A stretch of DNA of 64,000 bases, taken from positions 1,488,001 through 1,552,000 of the forward strand of contig NZ_CP114767.1 in NCBI RefSeq assembly GCF_027359925.1. The letters run 5' to 3'. This document shows, piece after piece, positions 7,727 to 16,104 of this stretch. Both the position numbers and the translations under genes were made by a program. Under the pieces are notes generated by a model. It ran no database searches and was not told the DNA's origin. It saw only the letters and a list, made by a program, of their open reading frames with translations. How positions within the stretch are numbered: the first letter of the stretch is position 1; each line of letters begins with the position of its first letter. The DNA is from Hymenobacter canadensis (GTDB lineage Bacteria; Bacteroidota; Bacteroidia; Cytophagales; Hymenobacteraceae).

Positions 7727-8460
7727 TACACCGCCGCCCGCATTGCGCTGGGCCGTACCGGCAGCAGCGTGCCGCTACACGAGGCGCTGGCGTTTCGGCT
7801 GGCCCATGCCCACGCCCGCGACGCCGTGTACTCCACCCTCGACCTGCCCCGCCTCACCGCCGGCCTGACGGCCCTCGCGCTGCCGGTGCAGCCCGTGCGC
7901 AGCCGCGCCGCAACCCGCGAGCAGTACCTCCAGCGCCCCGACTACGGCCGCCAGCTGGCCCGGGAGTCGCGACAGCTGCAGGACACGGCGGCTCCCGAAG
8001 CCGCTGACGTAGCCCTGATTCTGGCCGACGGCCTCTCCGCCACCGCCGTGAATGAGCACGCCCTGCCCCTGCTGCACGAGCTGCTGCCGAAGCTGCGGCA
8101 GGCCGGCTTCCGCCTAGCGCCCGTGGTGCTGGCTGAGCAGGCCCGCGTGGCCCTCAGCGACGAAATCGGGGAGCTGCTGGGGGCGCGGCTGGCGCTGATG
8201 CTCATTGGGGAGCGGCCGGGCCTGAGTGCACCGCACAGCCTCGGAGCCTACCTCACCTACGCCCCCCGCCCCGGCCGCACCGACGAGGCCCGCAACTGCG
8301 TCTCCAACATCCGCCCCGAAGGCCTCCCCTACGCCGCCGCCGCTGATAAGCTGTTCTACCTAGTGCAGGAGTCGTTGCGCCGCCAGCTTTCGGGGGTGGC
8401 GTTGAAGGATGAAATGGGGCTACTGGGCGAGGGAATGAGCGATAACGAGTGAAAACAGAC

Positions 8461-8499
8461 CGTCATGCTGAGCTTGTCGAAGCATCTCTACCGCTTCGG
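8461..8499. repeat. Family B single arm
   Basis: CGTCATGCTGAGC...GAAGCATCTCTACCGCTTCG, one arm without an inverted partner. It lies between the eutC stop and the next start codon. Confidence 0.75.
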
Positions 8500-8508
8500 T
8501 GGTGCACT

Positions 8509-9087
8509 ATGGAAACCATACCAATACGATACTTGATTAGCCCTGTGAAATTGCTTCTCATCGTTATCATGTTCCTGATGCCACTCTTTGGCAGAAGCCA
8601 AACCACTGTATCAGACCTCGACAAGCTGTACGCAGATGCCTATTCCTGCATCAGGTCCGATACCGTATTTCAACGGTATCGGGGGCCTGAACACTGTGTG
8701 GCCGTGTTCGACAGCTTGGTATCCCAGAGACCTTCCATGTTCTCGGAAGTTCTTGCTGAGCACTGGGGATATGCCGGCTATAAGAGAATGAACCGACTGC
8801 GGGATTCATTGAGCACGCTTGATAAACAGGCCTATCACAAGCCGTATTTCTCGAAACAGGCAGCTCGCCTCACTCCTGCTTCTGGTGTGGCAAAAGGCTG
8901 CGTGGTGATTCTGTTTTCGCGCGTAACCGATGGGATGCTACTAGCGGAAGTCAGCGACAACCAGGAAGGCGGTCCGGGCATCCGAAACGTTCTTTCCGCG
9001 TTCGATCAGTCTATTCAATACCTGTTCCTGTTAGGGGCCGATGGCAAAATCAAACGGTACCACACAAAAATTGTCAGCTATAACTAA
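8509..9087 (+). CDS. Hypothetical secreted protein
   Basis: A 192-residue protein starting METIPIRYL followed by a hydrophobic stretch (KLLLIVIMFLMPLFGRSQ) that looks like a signal peptide cleaved near GRSQ. An in-frame start at 8449 is rejected because those 20 codons come from a family B repeat arm. Two cysteines (YSCIRSD, EHCVAVF) may pair after export. I do not recognise a family. The composition is less GC-rich than its neighbours, hinting at transfer. Confidence 0.6.
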   Translation: METIPIRYLISPVKLLLIVIMFLMPLFGRSQTTVSDLDKLYADAYSCIRSDTVFQRYRGPEHCVAVFDSLVSQRPSMFSEVLAEHWGYAGYKRMNRLRDSLSTLDKQAYHKPYFSKQAARLTPASGVAKGCVVILFSRVTDGMLLAEVSDNQEGGPGIRNVLSAFDQSIQYLFLLGADGKIKRYHTKIVSYN

Positions 9088-9150
9088 CGGGCCGGCTTCA
9101 AGCCATTCCCAAAATCCTCCCGACCTTCGGCCACCTTTTTCCTGGTTTCG

Positions 9151-11169
9151 TTGTTAGAAACCAACCCTACAATAGAACCCAAGCTGTTGGCTGAACAACC
9201 TACCTATACCGAACCTTACGCCCTCGAAAAGGAGCTGCGCAAGGTGCAGGCCCTCATGAAGCTCGAGCAGCAGGAGGACCTCGAACAGTTCAAAATCAAA
9301 AGCGCCCAGGCCACCATTGCTGAGCGCCAGAAGCGGGGCCTCACCTGGTACCCGGTCAAAATCACGAAGGAAGACATTGGCTTCGGCGGCAAGCTCGTTA
9401 TTGAGCTTGAGCGCCAGGGCAATACCAGCGGGCTGCACCTGTTTCAGGTGGGCAAGAACGCCGCTTTGTTCGGCAATATTCCCGGCCGCTCGGGCTCCGA
9501 CCGGCCCACGCTGTCGGGCGTGGTGACCAGCGTCAAGCGCAACAAAATCCTGCTGGCCACCACCAAGGAAGACCTACCCGACTGGGTGGACGAGGGCAAG
9601 CTGGGCGTGGACCTGACCTTCGACGAGGTGAGCTACCGCGAGATGGAGTACGCCCTGGGCAAGGTGATGGGCGCCTACGACTCGCGCCTGGCCGAGCTGC
9701 GCGACGTGCTGCTGGGGGCCAAACCGGCCCGCTTCCGGCCCGAGGCTGAGGCAACGCTCTACTACCCCTCGCCCCTGAACGAGAGCCAGCTTTCGGCCGT
9801 GCGCCACGTGCTGGCGGCCCAGGATGTGGCCATCATCCACGGCCCGCCCGGCACCGGCAAAACCACCACCCTGGTGCAGGCCATTCTGGAAACCATCCGC
9901 CGGGAGCGGCGGGTGCTGGTGTGCGCCCCCTCCAACACGGCCGTGGATTTGCTCACCGAAAAGCTGGCCGAGCGCGGCGTAAACGTCATCCGGATGGGCA
10001 ACCCCTCCCGCGTGTCCGACCTGCTGCTGCAGCACACGCTGGACGCCCAGATTATGGCGCACAAAAGCTACGCCGAGCTGCGCAGCCTGCGCCAGACCGC
10101 CGAGCAGTACCGCGAGCAGGCCGGCAAGTTCAAGAAGCACTTTGGCTGGGAGGAGCGCGAGCAGCGGCGCTTGCTGAAAGAGCAGGCCCACCAGCTGCTG
10201 CAGGAATCGGACCAGCTGGAGCGCTACATCACGGAGGATCTGCTGGAGCAGGTGCAGGTGATTACCTGCACGCTGGTGGGCGCCGGCAACCGCGCCATCC
10301 GCCACCTCACCTACGAAACCGTGTTCATTGACGAGGCCGCCCAGGCCCTGGAGCCGGGCTGCTGGATTCCGATTACGAAGGCCAACCGCGTGGTACTGGC
10401 CGGCGACCATCAGCAGCTGCCGCCCACCGTGAAAAGCGACAAGGCGGCCCGTGAGGGTCTGCGCGAAACGCTGTTTGAGAAGTGCATCGTGCGCCAGCCT
10501 GACACGGCCCGGATGCTGCAGGTGCAGTACCGCATGCACGAGCAGATTATGGCCTTCAGCTCCGAGCAGTTCTACGACGGCAAGCTGGTGGCCGCCCCCA
10601 CCGTGGCCCACGCCGACTTGCCCGACTACGACCTGCGCTTCGCCCCCGATATGGCGGTGGAGTTTCTGGATACGGCCGGCTTCGGCTTCCAGGAAATCAC
10701 CATCGAGGAAAGCCGCTCCACGGCCAACCCCGAAGAAGCCGACCTGCTGCTCAAGCGCCTGGCGCAACTGCTGGAGCCCTACGACCAGGCCGACCACGAA
10801 GCCGACCTGCTCACCATCGGCGTGATTGCGCCCTACCGCGCCCAGATCAACTACCTCAAGGACGCCATCGAGGAAAACGACGAGCTGGTGGGCCTCATGG
10901 AGCACCGTATGCTAAGCGTGGGCACCGTGGACTCGTTCCAGGGTCAGGAGCGCGACATCATCGCCATCAGCCTCACCCGCTCGAACCCCCAGGGTGAAAT
11001 CGGCTTTCTGAGCGACATCCGCCGCATGAACGTGGGCATGACCCGCGCCCGCCGCAAGCTCCTGCTCGTCGGCGACTCCAGCACGCTCGGTTCCCACCCA
11101 TTCTACAAGGCCTTCCTGGATTACGTGGAGAGCATCGGGGCCTACCGCACGGCCTGGGAAATGCAGTAG
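9151..11169 (+). CDS. Superfamily 1 DNA/RNA helicase, IGHMBP2/DNA2-like
   Basis: A 672-residue SF1B-type helicase. After an N-terminal segment with RGLTWYPVKI and an OB-like region come motif I GPPGTGKTTT (residues 231-240), motif II FIDEAAQALEP (about 391), motif III LAGDHQQLPPTV, motif IV QVQYRMHEQIM, motif V SVGTVDSFQGQERDIIAISLTRSN and motif VI NVGMTRARRKLLLVGD. The family unwinds nucleic acid 5' to 3' using ATP, in replication or RNA processing; the bacterial role is poorly defined. The start is uncertain: TTG 9151 gives the length used here and ATG 9256 would remove 35 residues, but homologues normally have about 30-50 residues before RGLTWYP, favouring the upstream start. Confidence 0.85.
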   Translation: MLETNPTIEPKLLAEQPTYTEPYALEKELRKVQALMKLEQQEDLEQFKIKSAQATIAERQKRGLTWYPVKITKEDIGFGGKLVIELERQGNTSGLHLFQVGKNAALFGNIPGRSGSDRPTLSGVVTSVKRNKILLATTKEDLPDWVDEGKLGVDLTFDEVSYREMEYALGKVMGAYDSRLAELRDVLLGAKPARFRPEAEATLYYPSPLNESQLSAVRHVLAAQDVAIIHGPPGTGKTTTLVQAILETIRRERRVLVCAPSNTAVDLLTEKLAERGVNVIRMGNPSRVSDLLLQHTLDAQIMAHKSYAELRSLRQTAEQYREQAGKFKKHFGWEEREQRRLLKEQAHQLLQESDQLERYITEDLLEQVQVITCTLVGAGNRAIRHLTYETVFIDEAAQALEPGCWIPITKANRVVLAGDHQQLPPTVKSDKAAREGLRETLFEKCIVRQPDTARMLQVQYRMHEQIMAFSSEQFYDGKLVAAPTVAHADLPDYDLRFAPDMAVEFLDTAGFGFQEITIEESRSTANPEEADLLLKRLAQLLEPYDQADHEADLLTIGVIAPYRAQINYLKDAIEENDELVGLMEHRMLSVGTVDSFQGQERDIIAISLTRSNPQGEIGFLSDIRRMNVGMTRARRKLLLVGDSSTLGSHPFYKAFLDYVESIGAYRTAWEMQ

Positions 11170-11399
11170 GCGAACGGGAGACGTACGCAGCGCGTGCAAG
11201 GGGCCAGCCCCAGCCCCCAACTGGATAGCCAGGAAGCTTTGTAGCCGCTGGGAAAGCCGAAATATTATAGGCCCGAAAGTGCCGCCAACGGCTGGCTTTG
11301 GCGGTTATCGGGTCGACAAATCCGGGCTAATTCCGTAACTAGCCTGCTCAAACCCATTCCTCACCCCCATGCCCCGGCGCGCCCGCGCCCACCCCGCAT

Positions 11400-11915
11400 A
11401 TGGCTCAAATCAGCGAAAACAAAGTCGTTACCATCACCTACGACCTGAGCGTAACCGACGAAAATCAAGAGAAAGTCCTCGTAGAATCGGCCGAGGAAGA
11501 TGCGCCGATGGTGTTCCTGTTTGGCCAGAGCGGCCTGCCCGAGGAGTTCGAGCGCCAGCTCAGCGGCAAAAGCACCGGCGACTCGTTCACCTTCTCGCTC
11601 ACCCCCGAGCAGGCCTACGGCGAGTACGACGAGCAGGCCGTGGTGGAAATCCCGAAGAACGTGTTCGAAATCGACGGCCAGATTGACGGCGAGATGCTGC
11701 AGGTGGGCAACTTCCTGCCCATGGCCGACAACCAGGGCCACCACATGCAGGGCAAAGTGGTGGAAATCGGCGACTCGGCCGTGAAAATGGACTTCAACCA
11801 TCCCCTGGCTGGCATGGTGATGCACTTCGACGGCAAAGTGGCCGAGGTGCGCGAAGCCACCCAGGAAGAAATGGAGCACGGCCACGTCCACGGCGAAGGC
11901 GGCCACCAGCACTAG
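11400..11915 (+). CDS. slyD: SlyD-type FKBP peptidyl-prolyl cis-trans isomerase
   Basis: A 171-residue protein with an FKBP domain (VTITYDLSV..., FLFGQSGLPEEFERQLSGKSTGDSFTFSLTPEQAYGEYDE) interrupted by the insert-in-flap chaperone domain (residues about 75-125, MLQVGNFLPMADNQGHHMQGKVVEI), then DFNHPLAGMVMHFDGKV. The C terminus is histidine-rich (EHGHVHGEGGHQH), like the nickel-binding tail of E. coli SlyD but short. It should catalyse proline isomerisation and act as a cytosolic chaperone, possibly in metal handling. A strong terminator follows, so it is probably monocistronic. Confidence 0.92.
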   Translation: MAQISENKVVTITYDLSVTDENQEKVLVESAEEDAPMVFLFGQSGLPEEFERQLSGKSTGDSFTFSLTPEQAYGEYDEQAVVEIPKNVFEIDGQIDGEMLQVGNFLPMADNQGHHMQGKVVEIGDSAVKMDFNHPLAGMVMHFDGKVAEVREATQEEMEHGHVHGEGGHQH

Positions 11916-11937
11916 GTTTCCAGACGTTTGATAAAGC

Positions 11938-11967
11938 AAAAGAGCGACTCGTGAGGGTCGCTCTTTC
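11938..11967 (+). terminator. Rho-independent terminator of slyD
   Basis: Stem AGAGCGAC/GTCGCTCT with loop TCGTGAGG followed by TTTC; about 25 bases after the slyD stop. Confidence 0.85.
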
Positions 11968-11975
11968 TGTTTGTT

Positions 11976-12088
11976 AGAACGATGTAGAGACGCAATACTT
12001 TGCGTCTCGTCGTTGCTGACGTTGCTTGATCTGCGCAATACCGGCCGTTCAACGACGAGACGCAAAATATTGCGTCTCTACATCGTTT
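11976..12088. repeat. REPIN-like inverted pair, family A
   Basis: 113 bp, bounded AGAACGATGTAGAG...CTCTACATCGTTT; two palindromes of the AT-looped type (GCAATACTTTGC, GCAAAATATTGC). It is the cleanest full-length copy in the window together with 156-269. Confidence 0.9.
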
Positions 12089-12156
12089 CACCGACAGCAC
12101 GCGAGATGCTTCGGCTACGCATCTGCATGACGCTCAATGTCACGCAAAAAACCGCC

Positions 12157-13218
12157 TCACTGCCAGCCCTGCACGGATGCCCCACCGAAAACGCCTTTAT
12201 TGACTGCGGGCGTGAAGATGGCGTAGGGAAAGGCCGGGGCCGGGGTGCTGGCTTCGTATAGGCGTTGCAGGTGCGCCGGGGTCAGGTGCAGGTCGAGGGC
12301 GGCGAGGTTGGTGCGGAGCTGGGCGAGTTGGCTTGCCCCGAGGATGAGCGAGGTGATGCCGGGCTGCGCCAGGGCCCAGGCCAGCGCCACCTGAGCCGGG
12401 GGCCGGTCCAACTCGGCGGCCACGGCCTGCAGCACCGCTAGAATCTGCCAGTTACGCTCGGTGAACTTGCTGTCCTGAAACGGATTGGGTCCGGCGAGGC
12501 GTCCTTCGCCTTGGGCCTTGGTTTCCGGGCCGGTGGGACGCTGGTATTTGCCGGCCAGAAACCCGGCCGCCAGCGGGCTCCAGGGCGTGATGCCCAGCCC
12601 ACACTCGCGGGCGGCGGGTACGTACTCGTGCTCGATGCTGCGCTCCACCAGCGAGTATTCCAGCTGCAGGGCAATAGGGCCCGGAATGCCGTGGGCGGCG
12701 GCCAGCGTGGCGGCTTTGGTGGCGTACCAGGCCGGAATATCGGAGAAGGCAAAGTAGCGGATTTTGCCCGCCCGCACCAGGTCGCCGAGGGTCTGGAGAA
12801 CCTCTTCCACGGGCGTCACCATGTCCCAGACGTGCAGCCAGTACAGGTCCACGTAGTCGGTTTGGAGGCGGCGCAGGGAGGCTTCCAGGGCTTGGTGGAT
12901 GCTCTTGCGGCCGTTGCCGCCGCCGTGCGGGTTGCCCGGCTGCCCGCTATGGAACCCCGATTTGGTAGCCAGCACCAGCTGGTCGCGGAGCTGGCTCTCG
13001 GCCACGTAGCGGCCCACCAGCTCCTCGCTGCGGCCCTTGGCGTACACGTTGGCCGTATCGATGAAATTGCCGCCGGCCTCCACGTAACCCCGAAAAATGG
13101 CGGCCGATTCTTCATCCGAAGAACCCCAGCGCGGCGTGCCGAACGTCATGGTACCCAAAGCCAGCGGGCTCACCACTAAGCCGGAGCGGCCCAGAGTGCG
13201 AAAATCAGTCAGTTGCAT
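12157..13218 (-). CDS. Aldo/keto reductase
   Basis: A 353-residue NADPH-dependent oxidoreductase. The catalytic set is D54 and Y59 (NFIDTANVYAKGRSE), K86 (LATKSGF) and H129 (YWLHVWD). The opening FRTLGRSGLVVSPLALGTMTFG and the end ITSLILGASQLAQLRTNLAALD (cofactor phosphate site) fit the general YajO/aryl-alcohol-dehydrogenase-like group. The start is set at ATG 13218, because the in-frame extension upstream to 13281 lacks conserved sequence and overlaps repeat DNA. An AraC regulator lies on the same strand upstream, then a third aldo/keto reductase; joint control is possible but repeats separate all three. Confidence 0.88.
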   Translation of the reverse strand: MQLTDFRTLGRSGLVVSPLALGTMTFGTPRWGSSDEESAAIFRGYVEAGGNFIDTANVYAKGRSEELVGRYVAESQLRDQLVLATKSGFHSGQPGNPHGGGNGRKSIHQALEASLRRLQTDYVDLYWLHVWDMVTPVEEVLQTLGDLVRAGKIRYFAFSDIPAWYATKAATLAAAHGIPGPIALQLEYSLVERSIEHEYVPAARECGLGITPWSPLAAGFLAGKYQRPTGPETKAQGEGRLAGPNPFQDSKFTERNWQILAVLQAVAAELDRPPAQVALAWALAQPGITSLILGASQLAQLRTNLAALDLHLTPAHLQRLYEASTPAPAFPYAIFTPAVNKGVFGGASVQGWQ

Positions 13219-13272
13219 AGGAAAGGAAGTGGAAAGTGAAGCCGTTGGTGGAATGCGGCAGGGACATAATAG

Positions 13273-13389
13273 AAACGTCATGCTGAGCGAAGGCGCAGCC
13301 GCAGTCGAAGCATCTCTACCGCTGGCTAACCATCCTATAGCATTCAGCGAAGCGGTAGAGATGCTTCGACAAGCTCAGCATGACAGTTC
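13273..13389. repeat. Family B inverted pair
   Basis: AAACGTCATGCTGAGC...GAAGCATCTCTACCGC and the inverse GGTAGAGATGCTTCGACAAGCTC. The left arm has an extra stretch (GAAGGCGCAGCCGCAGT) and so is a variant. Confidence 0.8.
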
Positions 13390-13407
13390 CGCACCGTCTA
13401 CCCGCTT

Positions 13408-14319
13408 CTACTGCACCGACAGGCGGAAGGCGGCGGGCGTGAAGCCGGTTTTGCTTTTAAACAGGCGGGTGAAATACTGCGGATACTCGAAGCCCAGCTG
13501 GTAGGCCGTTTCGTTCACGGACAGCGACGTGCTGAGCAGCAGCTGTTTGGCTTTCTCGATGAGCGTCTGGTGGATGTGCTGCTGGGTGCTCTGGCCGGTG
13601 AGGGTGCGCAGCATATCGCCGAGGTAGGCCGGCGACACGTGCAGAGCGTCGGCGAAGTGCTGCACGGTAGGCAATGGCCGTTCGGCGCTTTGCTCGAAGT
13701 AGTCGTGCAGCTCCTGCTCGAAGCGGGAAAGCAGGTCGTGTTCAGCGGTGCGGCGCGTGAGGAACTGCCGGTGGTAGAAGCGGTTGGCGTAGCTCAGCAG
13801 CACGTCGAGCTGGGCCACCAGCACGTCCTGGCTGAACGTGTCAATCGGTTGCTCGTGCTCGGCGCGAATGGTATCTATCAGCCCTTCCAGCAGCTGCTCC
13901 TCGCGGGCCGAGAGGTGCAAAGCCTCACTCACCTGATAGGAGAAAAAGGTGTAGCCCAGGATCTTCCGGCCCAGCGGATGCCGCAGCAGCAGATCCGGAT
14001 GAAACACCAGCATCCAGCCCTCTAACTCCGACAAATCCACCGACGGGTCGCTGGCGCACACCTGGCCGGGAGCGTAGAAGGCCAGCACGCCTTCGCTGAA
14101 ATCGTACGAGTGGTGGCCGTACTGCAGGCGGCCCTTCAGCCCCTTTTTGAGGGCAATGATGTAGAGCTGCCGCAAAGCCGGCCCCGTTACGGGTGGGTTG
14201 CGGTGCCGGGTCAGATCCACCACCGACAGCAGCGGGTGCACCGGCGGCGGAAACCCGAAATGCCGGGCGAAGTCGCTCACCGAGGCAAGCAGGCGGAAAG
14301 GTGGCGTGGCTGGTTTCAT
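13408..14319 (-). CDS. AraC-family transcriptional regulator
   Basis: A 303-residue protein with an N-terminal ligand-sensing region (LYIIALKKGLKGRLQYGHHSYDF, VLAFYAPGQV) and a C-terminal AraC/XylS double helix-turn-helix (VQHFADALHVSPAYLGDMLRTLTG and VNETAYQLGFEYPQYFTRLFKSKTGFTPAAFR). In Bacteroidota such regulators often sit beside oxidoreductases that they activate. Here the flanking aldo/keto reductases are candidate targets. ATG 14319 fits the family start; an upstream in-frame extension begins at 14343. The inducer is unknown. Confidence 0.88.
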   Translation of the reverse strand: MKPATPPFRLLASVSDFARHFGFPPPVHPLLSVVDLTRHRNPPVTGPALRQLYIIALKKGLKGRLQYGHHSYDFSEGVLAFYAPGQVCASDPSVDLSELEGWMLVFHPDLLLRHPLGRKILGYTFFSYQVSEALHLSAREEQLLEGLIDTIRAEHEQPIDTFSQDVLVAQLDVLLSYANRFYHRQFLTRRTAEHDLLSRFEQELHDYFEQSAERPLPTVQHFADALHVSPAYLGDMLRTLTGQSTQQHIHQTLIEKAKQLLLSTSLSVNETAYQLGFEYPQYFTRLFKSKTGFTPAAFRLSVQ

Positions 14320-14360
14320 AACACAAGAACAGAGAGAGGACAAGATAAGTCAGCCGGCGC

Positions 14361-14599
14361 GGTGTAGAGAGGCGTATTCGCGCCGCGTCGTTGAATGGCT
14401 GGAAACGCGCTACGATAATCAGAACGTCATGCTGAACCTGCCAAAGCATCTCGCGTGCTGATGTTGCAGGAGTAATCCGGCGTCAGCACGCGAGATGCTT
14501 CGGCAAGCTCAGCATGACGTTCTTTTACACTTCAGCCGACTTCTGCAAGCTGCTTCAACGTCAGCAACGACGAGACGCAAAATATTACGTCTCTACATC
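14361..14599. repeat. Family A arms enclosing a family B element
   Basis: The left A arm (14361-14401) is degenerate (GAGAGGCG...CGCCGCGTC); the right A arm (14554-14599) is intact. A complete family B pair sits between them, the same nesting as at 2758-2993. Confidence 0.75.
14420..14523. repeat. Family B inverted pair
   Basis: AGAACGTCATGCTGAAC...AAGCATCTCGCGTGCTG and the inverse CAGCACGCGAGATGCTTCGG...CATGACGTTCT. The centre differs from other B copies (CTCGCGTGCTG in place of CTACCGCTTCG) but is still self-complementary. Confidence 0.85.
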
Positions 14600-14609
14600 C
14601 ATCCGGACC

Positions 14610-15605
14610 TTAAAAGCCTTCCGGGTACGCCGCGCCCACGGCGCCGCCGACCGGCATAATGGCTTCCAGCTCGGCCAGCTCCTGGGGGCTGAGGGTGAGG
14701 TGGGCGGCGGCCACGTTCTGCTCCAGGTACTTGCGCCGCTTGGTGCCCGGTATGACCACCACGCCCTGGGCCAGCACCCAGGCCAGCGCCAGCTGCGCCG
14801 ACGTCACGCCTTTGGCCGCGGCCAGGGTTTCGAGCTTCTGCACCAGCTCCAGATTCTTGTAGAAGTTCTCGCCCTGGAAGCGCGGGAAAATCCGGCGCGA
14901 ATCGTTGGCCTCGAAGTCGTCGGGGCTCTTGATGTCGCCCGACAGAAAGCCCCGGCCCAGCGGCGAGTAGGCCACAAACCCGATGCCCAGCTCCCGCGCC
15001 GCCTGCAAGGCTCCGGTTTCCTCCACACCCCTATCAAACAATGAATACTCGGTCTGCAGCGCCGTAATGGGGTGCACGGCGTGGGCCCGGCGCAACGCCT
15101 CCACCGGCGTTTCCGACACGCCCAGGTAGCGCACCTTGCCCTCCTCCACGAACCGGCTCATCTCCCCGATGCTGTCCTCGATGGGCACCTGCGGGTCCTG
15201 GCGGTGCAGGTAGTAGAGGTCCACGTTGTCGGTGCCAAGGTTGCGCAGGGAGCGTTCCAGGCACTTGCGGGCGTAGGCGGGGTGGCCGTTGAGCTGGCCG
15301 GTGAAGGTGCCGCTGTCATCGACTTCGAAGCCGAATTTAGTGGCCAGGATAACCTCTTGGCGGCGGCCGGCAATGGCGCGGCCAATCAGCTGCTCGTTCA
15401 GCAGCGGGCCGTAGAGGTCAGCCGTGTCCAGCAGGTTCACGCCCAGCTCCAGGGCGCGGTGCAGGGTGGCCAGGCTTTCCCGCTCGTCGGCCTCGCCGTA
15501 CACGCTCATGCCGCCGACGCCGCTGGTCATGCCCATGCAGCCCAGGCCTTCTACCGGCGCTTCCAGACCCTGGCTGCCCAGGGGTACTCGTTTGAGGTTG
15601 CTCAT
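14610..15605 (-). CDS. Aldo/keto reductase, AKR13-like
   Basis: A 331-residue barrel oxidoreductase with D60 and Y65 (LLDTADLYGP), K90 (LATKFGF) and H134 (YYLHRQDP). The start RVPLGSQGLEAPVEGLGCMGM and the phrase FEANDSRRIFPRFQGENFYKNLELV identify the AKR13 (YakC/pyridoxal-reductase-like) group, usually NADPH-dependent. ATG 15605 is chosen over an upstream in-frame ATG at 15641 because homologues begin just before the LGSQGLE strand. It is upstream of the AraC gene on the same strand with about 290 bp of repeats between, so it is probably its own transcription unit. Confidence 0.88.
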   Translation of the reverse strand: MSNLKRVPLGSQGLEAPVEGLGCMGMTSGVGGMSVYGEADERESLATLHRALELGVNLLDTADLYGPLLNEQLIGRAIAGRRQEVILATKFGFEVDDSGTFTGQLNGHPAYARKCLERSLRNLGTDNVDLYYLHRQDPQVPIEDSIGEMSRFVEEGKVRYLGVSETPVEALRRAHAVHPITALQTEYSLFDRGVEETGALQAARELGIGFVAYSPLGRGFLSGDIKSPDDFEANDSRRIFPRFQGENFYKNLELVQKLETLAAAKGVTSAQLALAWVLAQGVVVIPGTKRRKYLEQNVAAAHLTLSPQELAELEAIMPVGGAVGAAYPEGF

Positions 15606-15732
15606 TGTGCAGTAAATCAGGAGAATGATTGAACAGCACAAAGGTCCTCCCCCGCCGCCCCGCCGGAGCTACACAAACCCACGCTTCTGCAATACGAAAC
15701 GCGGGTGGGCCGGTGACAATCTTCTGCTTGCT

Positions 15733-16074
15733 CTATCCACGTAGCGTTGCAACCGGGACATTTGTAATCATACCAGACTTACAAGCTTGTTGCTGATAAG
15801 ATTTAACGAATTCTTGAGCCTCTTGCATCGTGGCCGGGTAATCCACGCAACGCCCACCCCACGGACGATCGTAAATGTGCTGGTAAAAGAACCCGTGGTA
15901 TGATAAGTATTTAGCCACCTCCCATTTAGCCGTTTCACGCTTTTTAGGCGGCCGAAACCGGTGCGCCATCACCACTATTGCACCGCCGCAACTCGGGCAT
16001 TTTGATGGCCCTGTTGCGCCATAGGGCACATTGAAAGCCTGCTGACAAGGGAAGCAAGTATGTTTAACGCCCAT
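15733..16074 (-). CDS. Hypothetical protein with N-terminal zinc ribbon
   Basis: A 113-residue protein with two CxxC pairs (CFPCQQAF and CPSCGGAIVV) about 20 residues apart, the pattern of a zinc ribbon, followed by a basic stretch (RFRPPKKRETAKWEVAKYL) and an unfamiliar C-terminal part with aromatic residues. It could bind nucleic acid or protein, but no family is evident. The composition is AT-richer than its neighbours. It stands alone on the minus strand, 30 bases after the acpH-like gene ends. Confidence 0.6.
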   Translation of the reverse strand: MGVKHTCFPCQQAFNVPYGATGPSKCPSCGGAIVVMAHRFRPPKKRETAKWEVAKYLSYHGFFYQHIYDRPWGGRCVDYPATMQEAQEFVKSYQQQACKSGMITNVPVATLRG

Positions 16075-16104
16075 GTAAATTTTGCTTTTCGACGAAAAAT
16101 CGGC

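Larger units (their letters stand above)
6073..8452 (+). pseudogene. eutC: Ethanolamine ammonia-lyase small subunit, split by an IS3-family insertion
   Basis: The first 21 codons (6073-6135, ending WAGLRAY) and the rest of the gene (from 7727) flank a complete insertion sequence. Removing the element and one copy of the TAC duplication rejoins the frame exactly as LRAY-TAARIALGRTGSS, which runs into the normal EutC body (LALMLIGERPGLSAPHSLGAYLTY, PGRTDEARNCVSNIRPEGL, Cys and GERPG being B12-site features). Without repair, translation from the native start stops at TAG 6151-6153 just inside the element. An in-frame GTG at 7769 could start a 227-residue product lacking about 36 N-terminal residues. 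The remaining reading frame shows no other damage, which implies a recent insertion. Confidence 0.95.

Noticed and set aside
8449..8508. Upstream start for the secreted hypothetical protein
   Set aside because: The extra 20 codons are translated family B repeat sequence; ATG 8509 places the signal peptide properly.
12099..12136. Degenerate family B-like fragment
   Set aside because: Only a partial match (GAGATGCTTCGGCTACGCATC...CATGACG, broken in the middle) without a partner arm; too decayed to list as an element.
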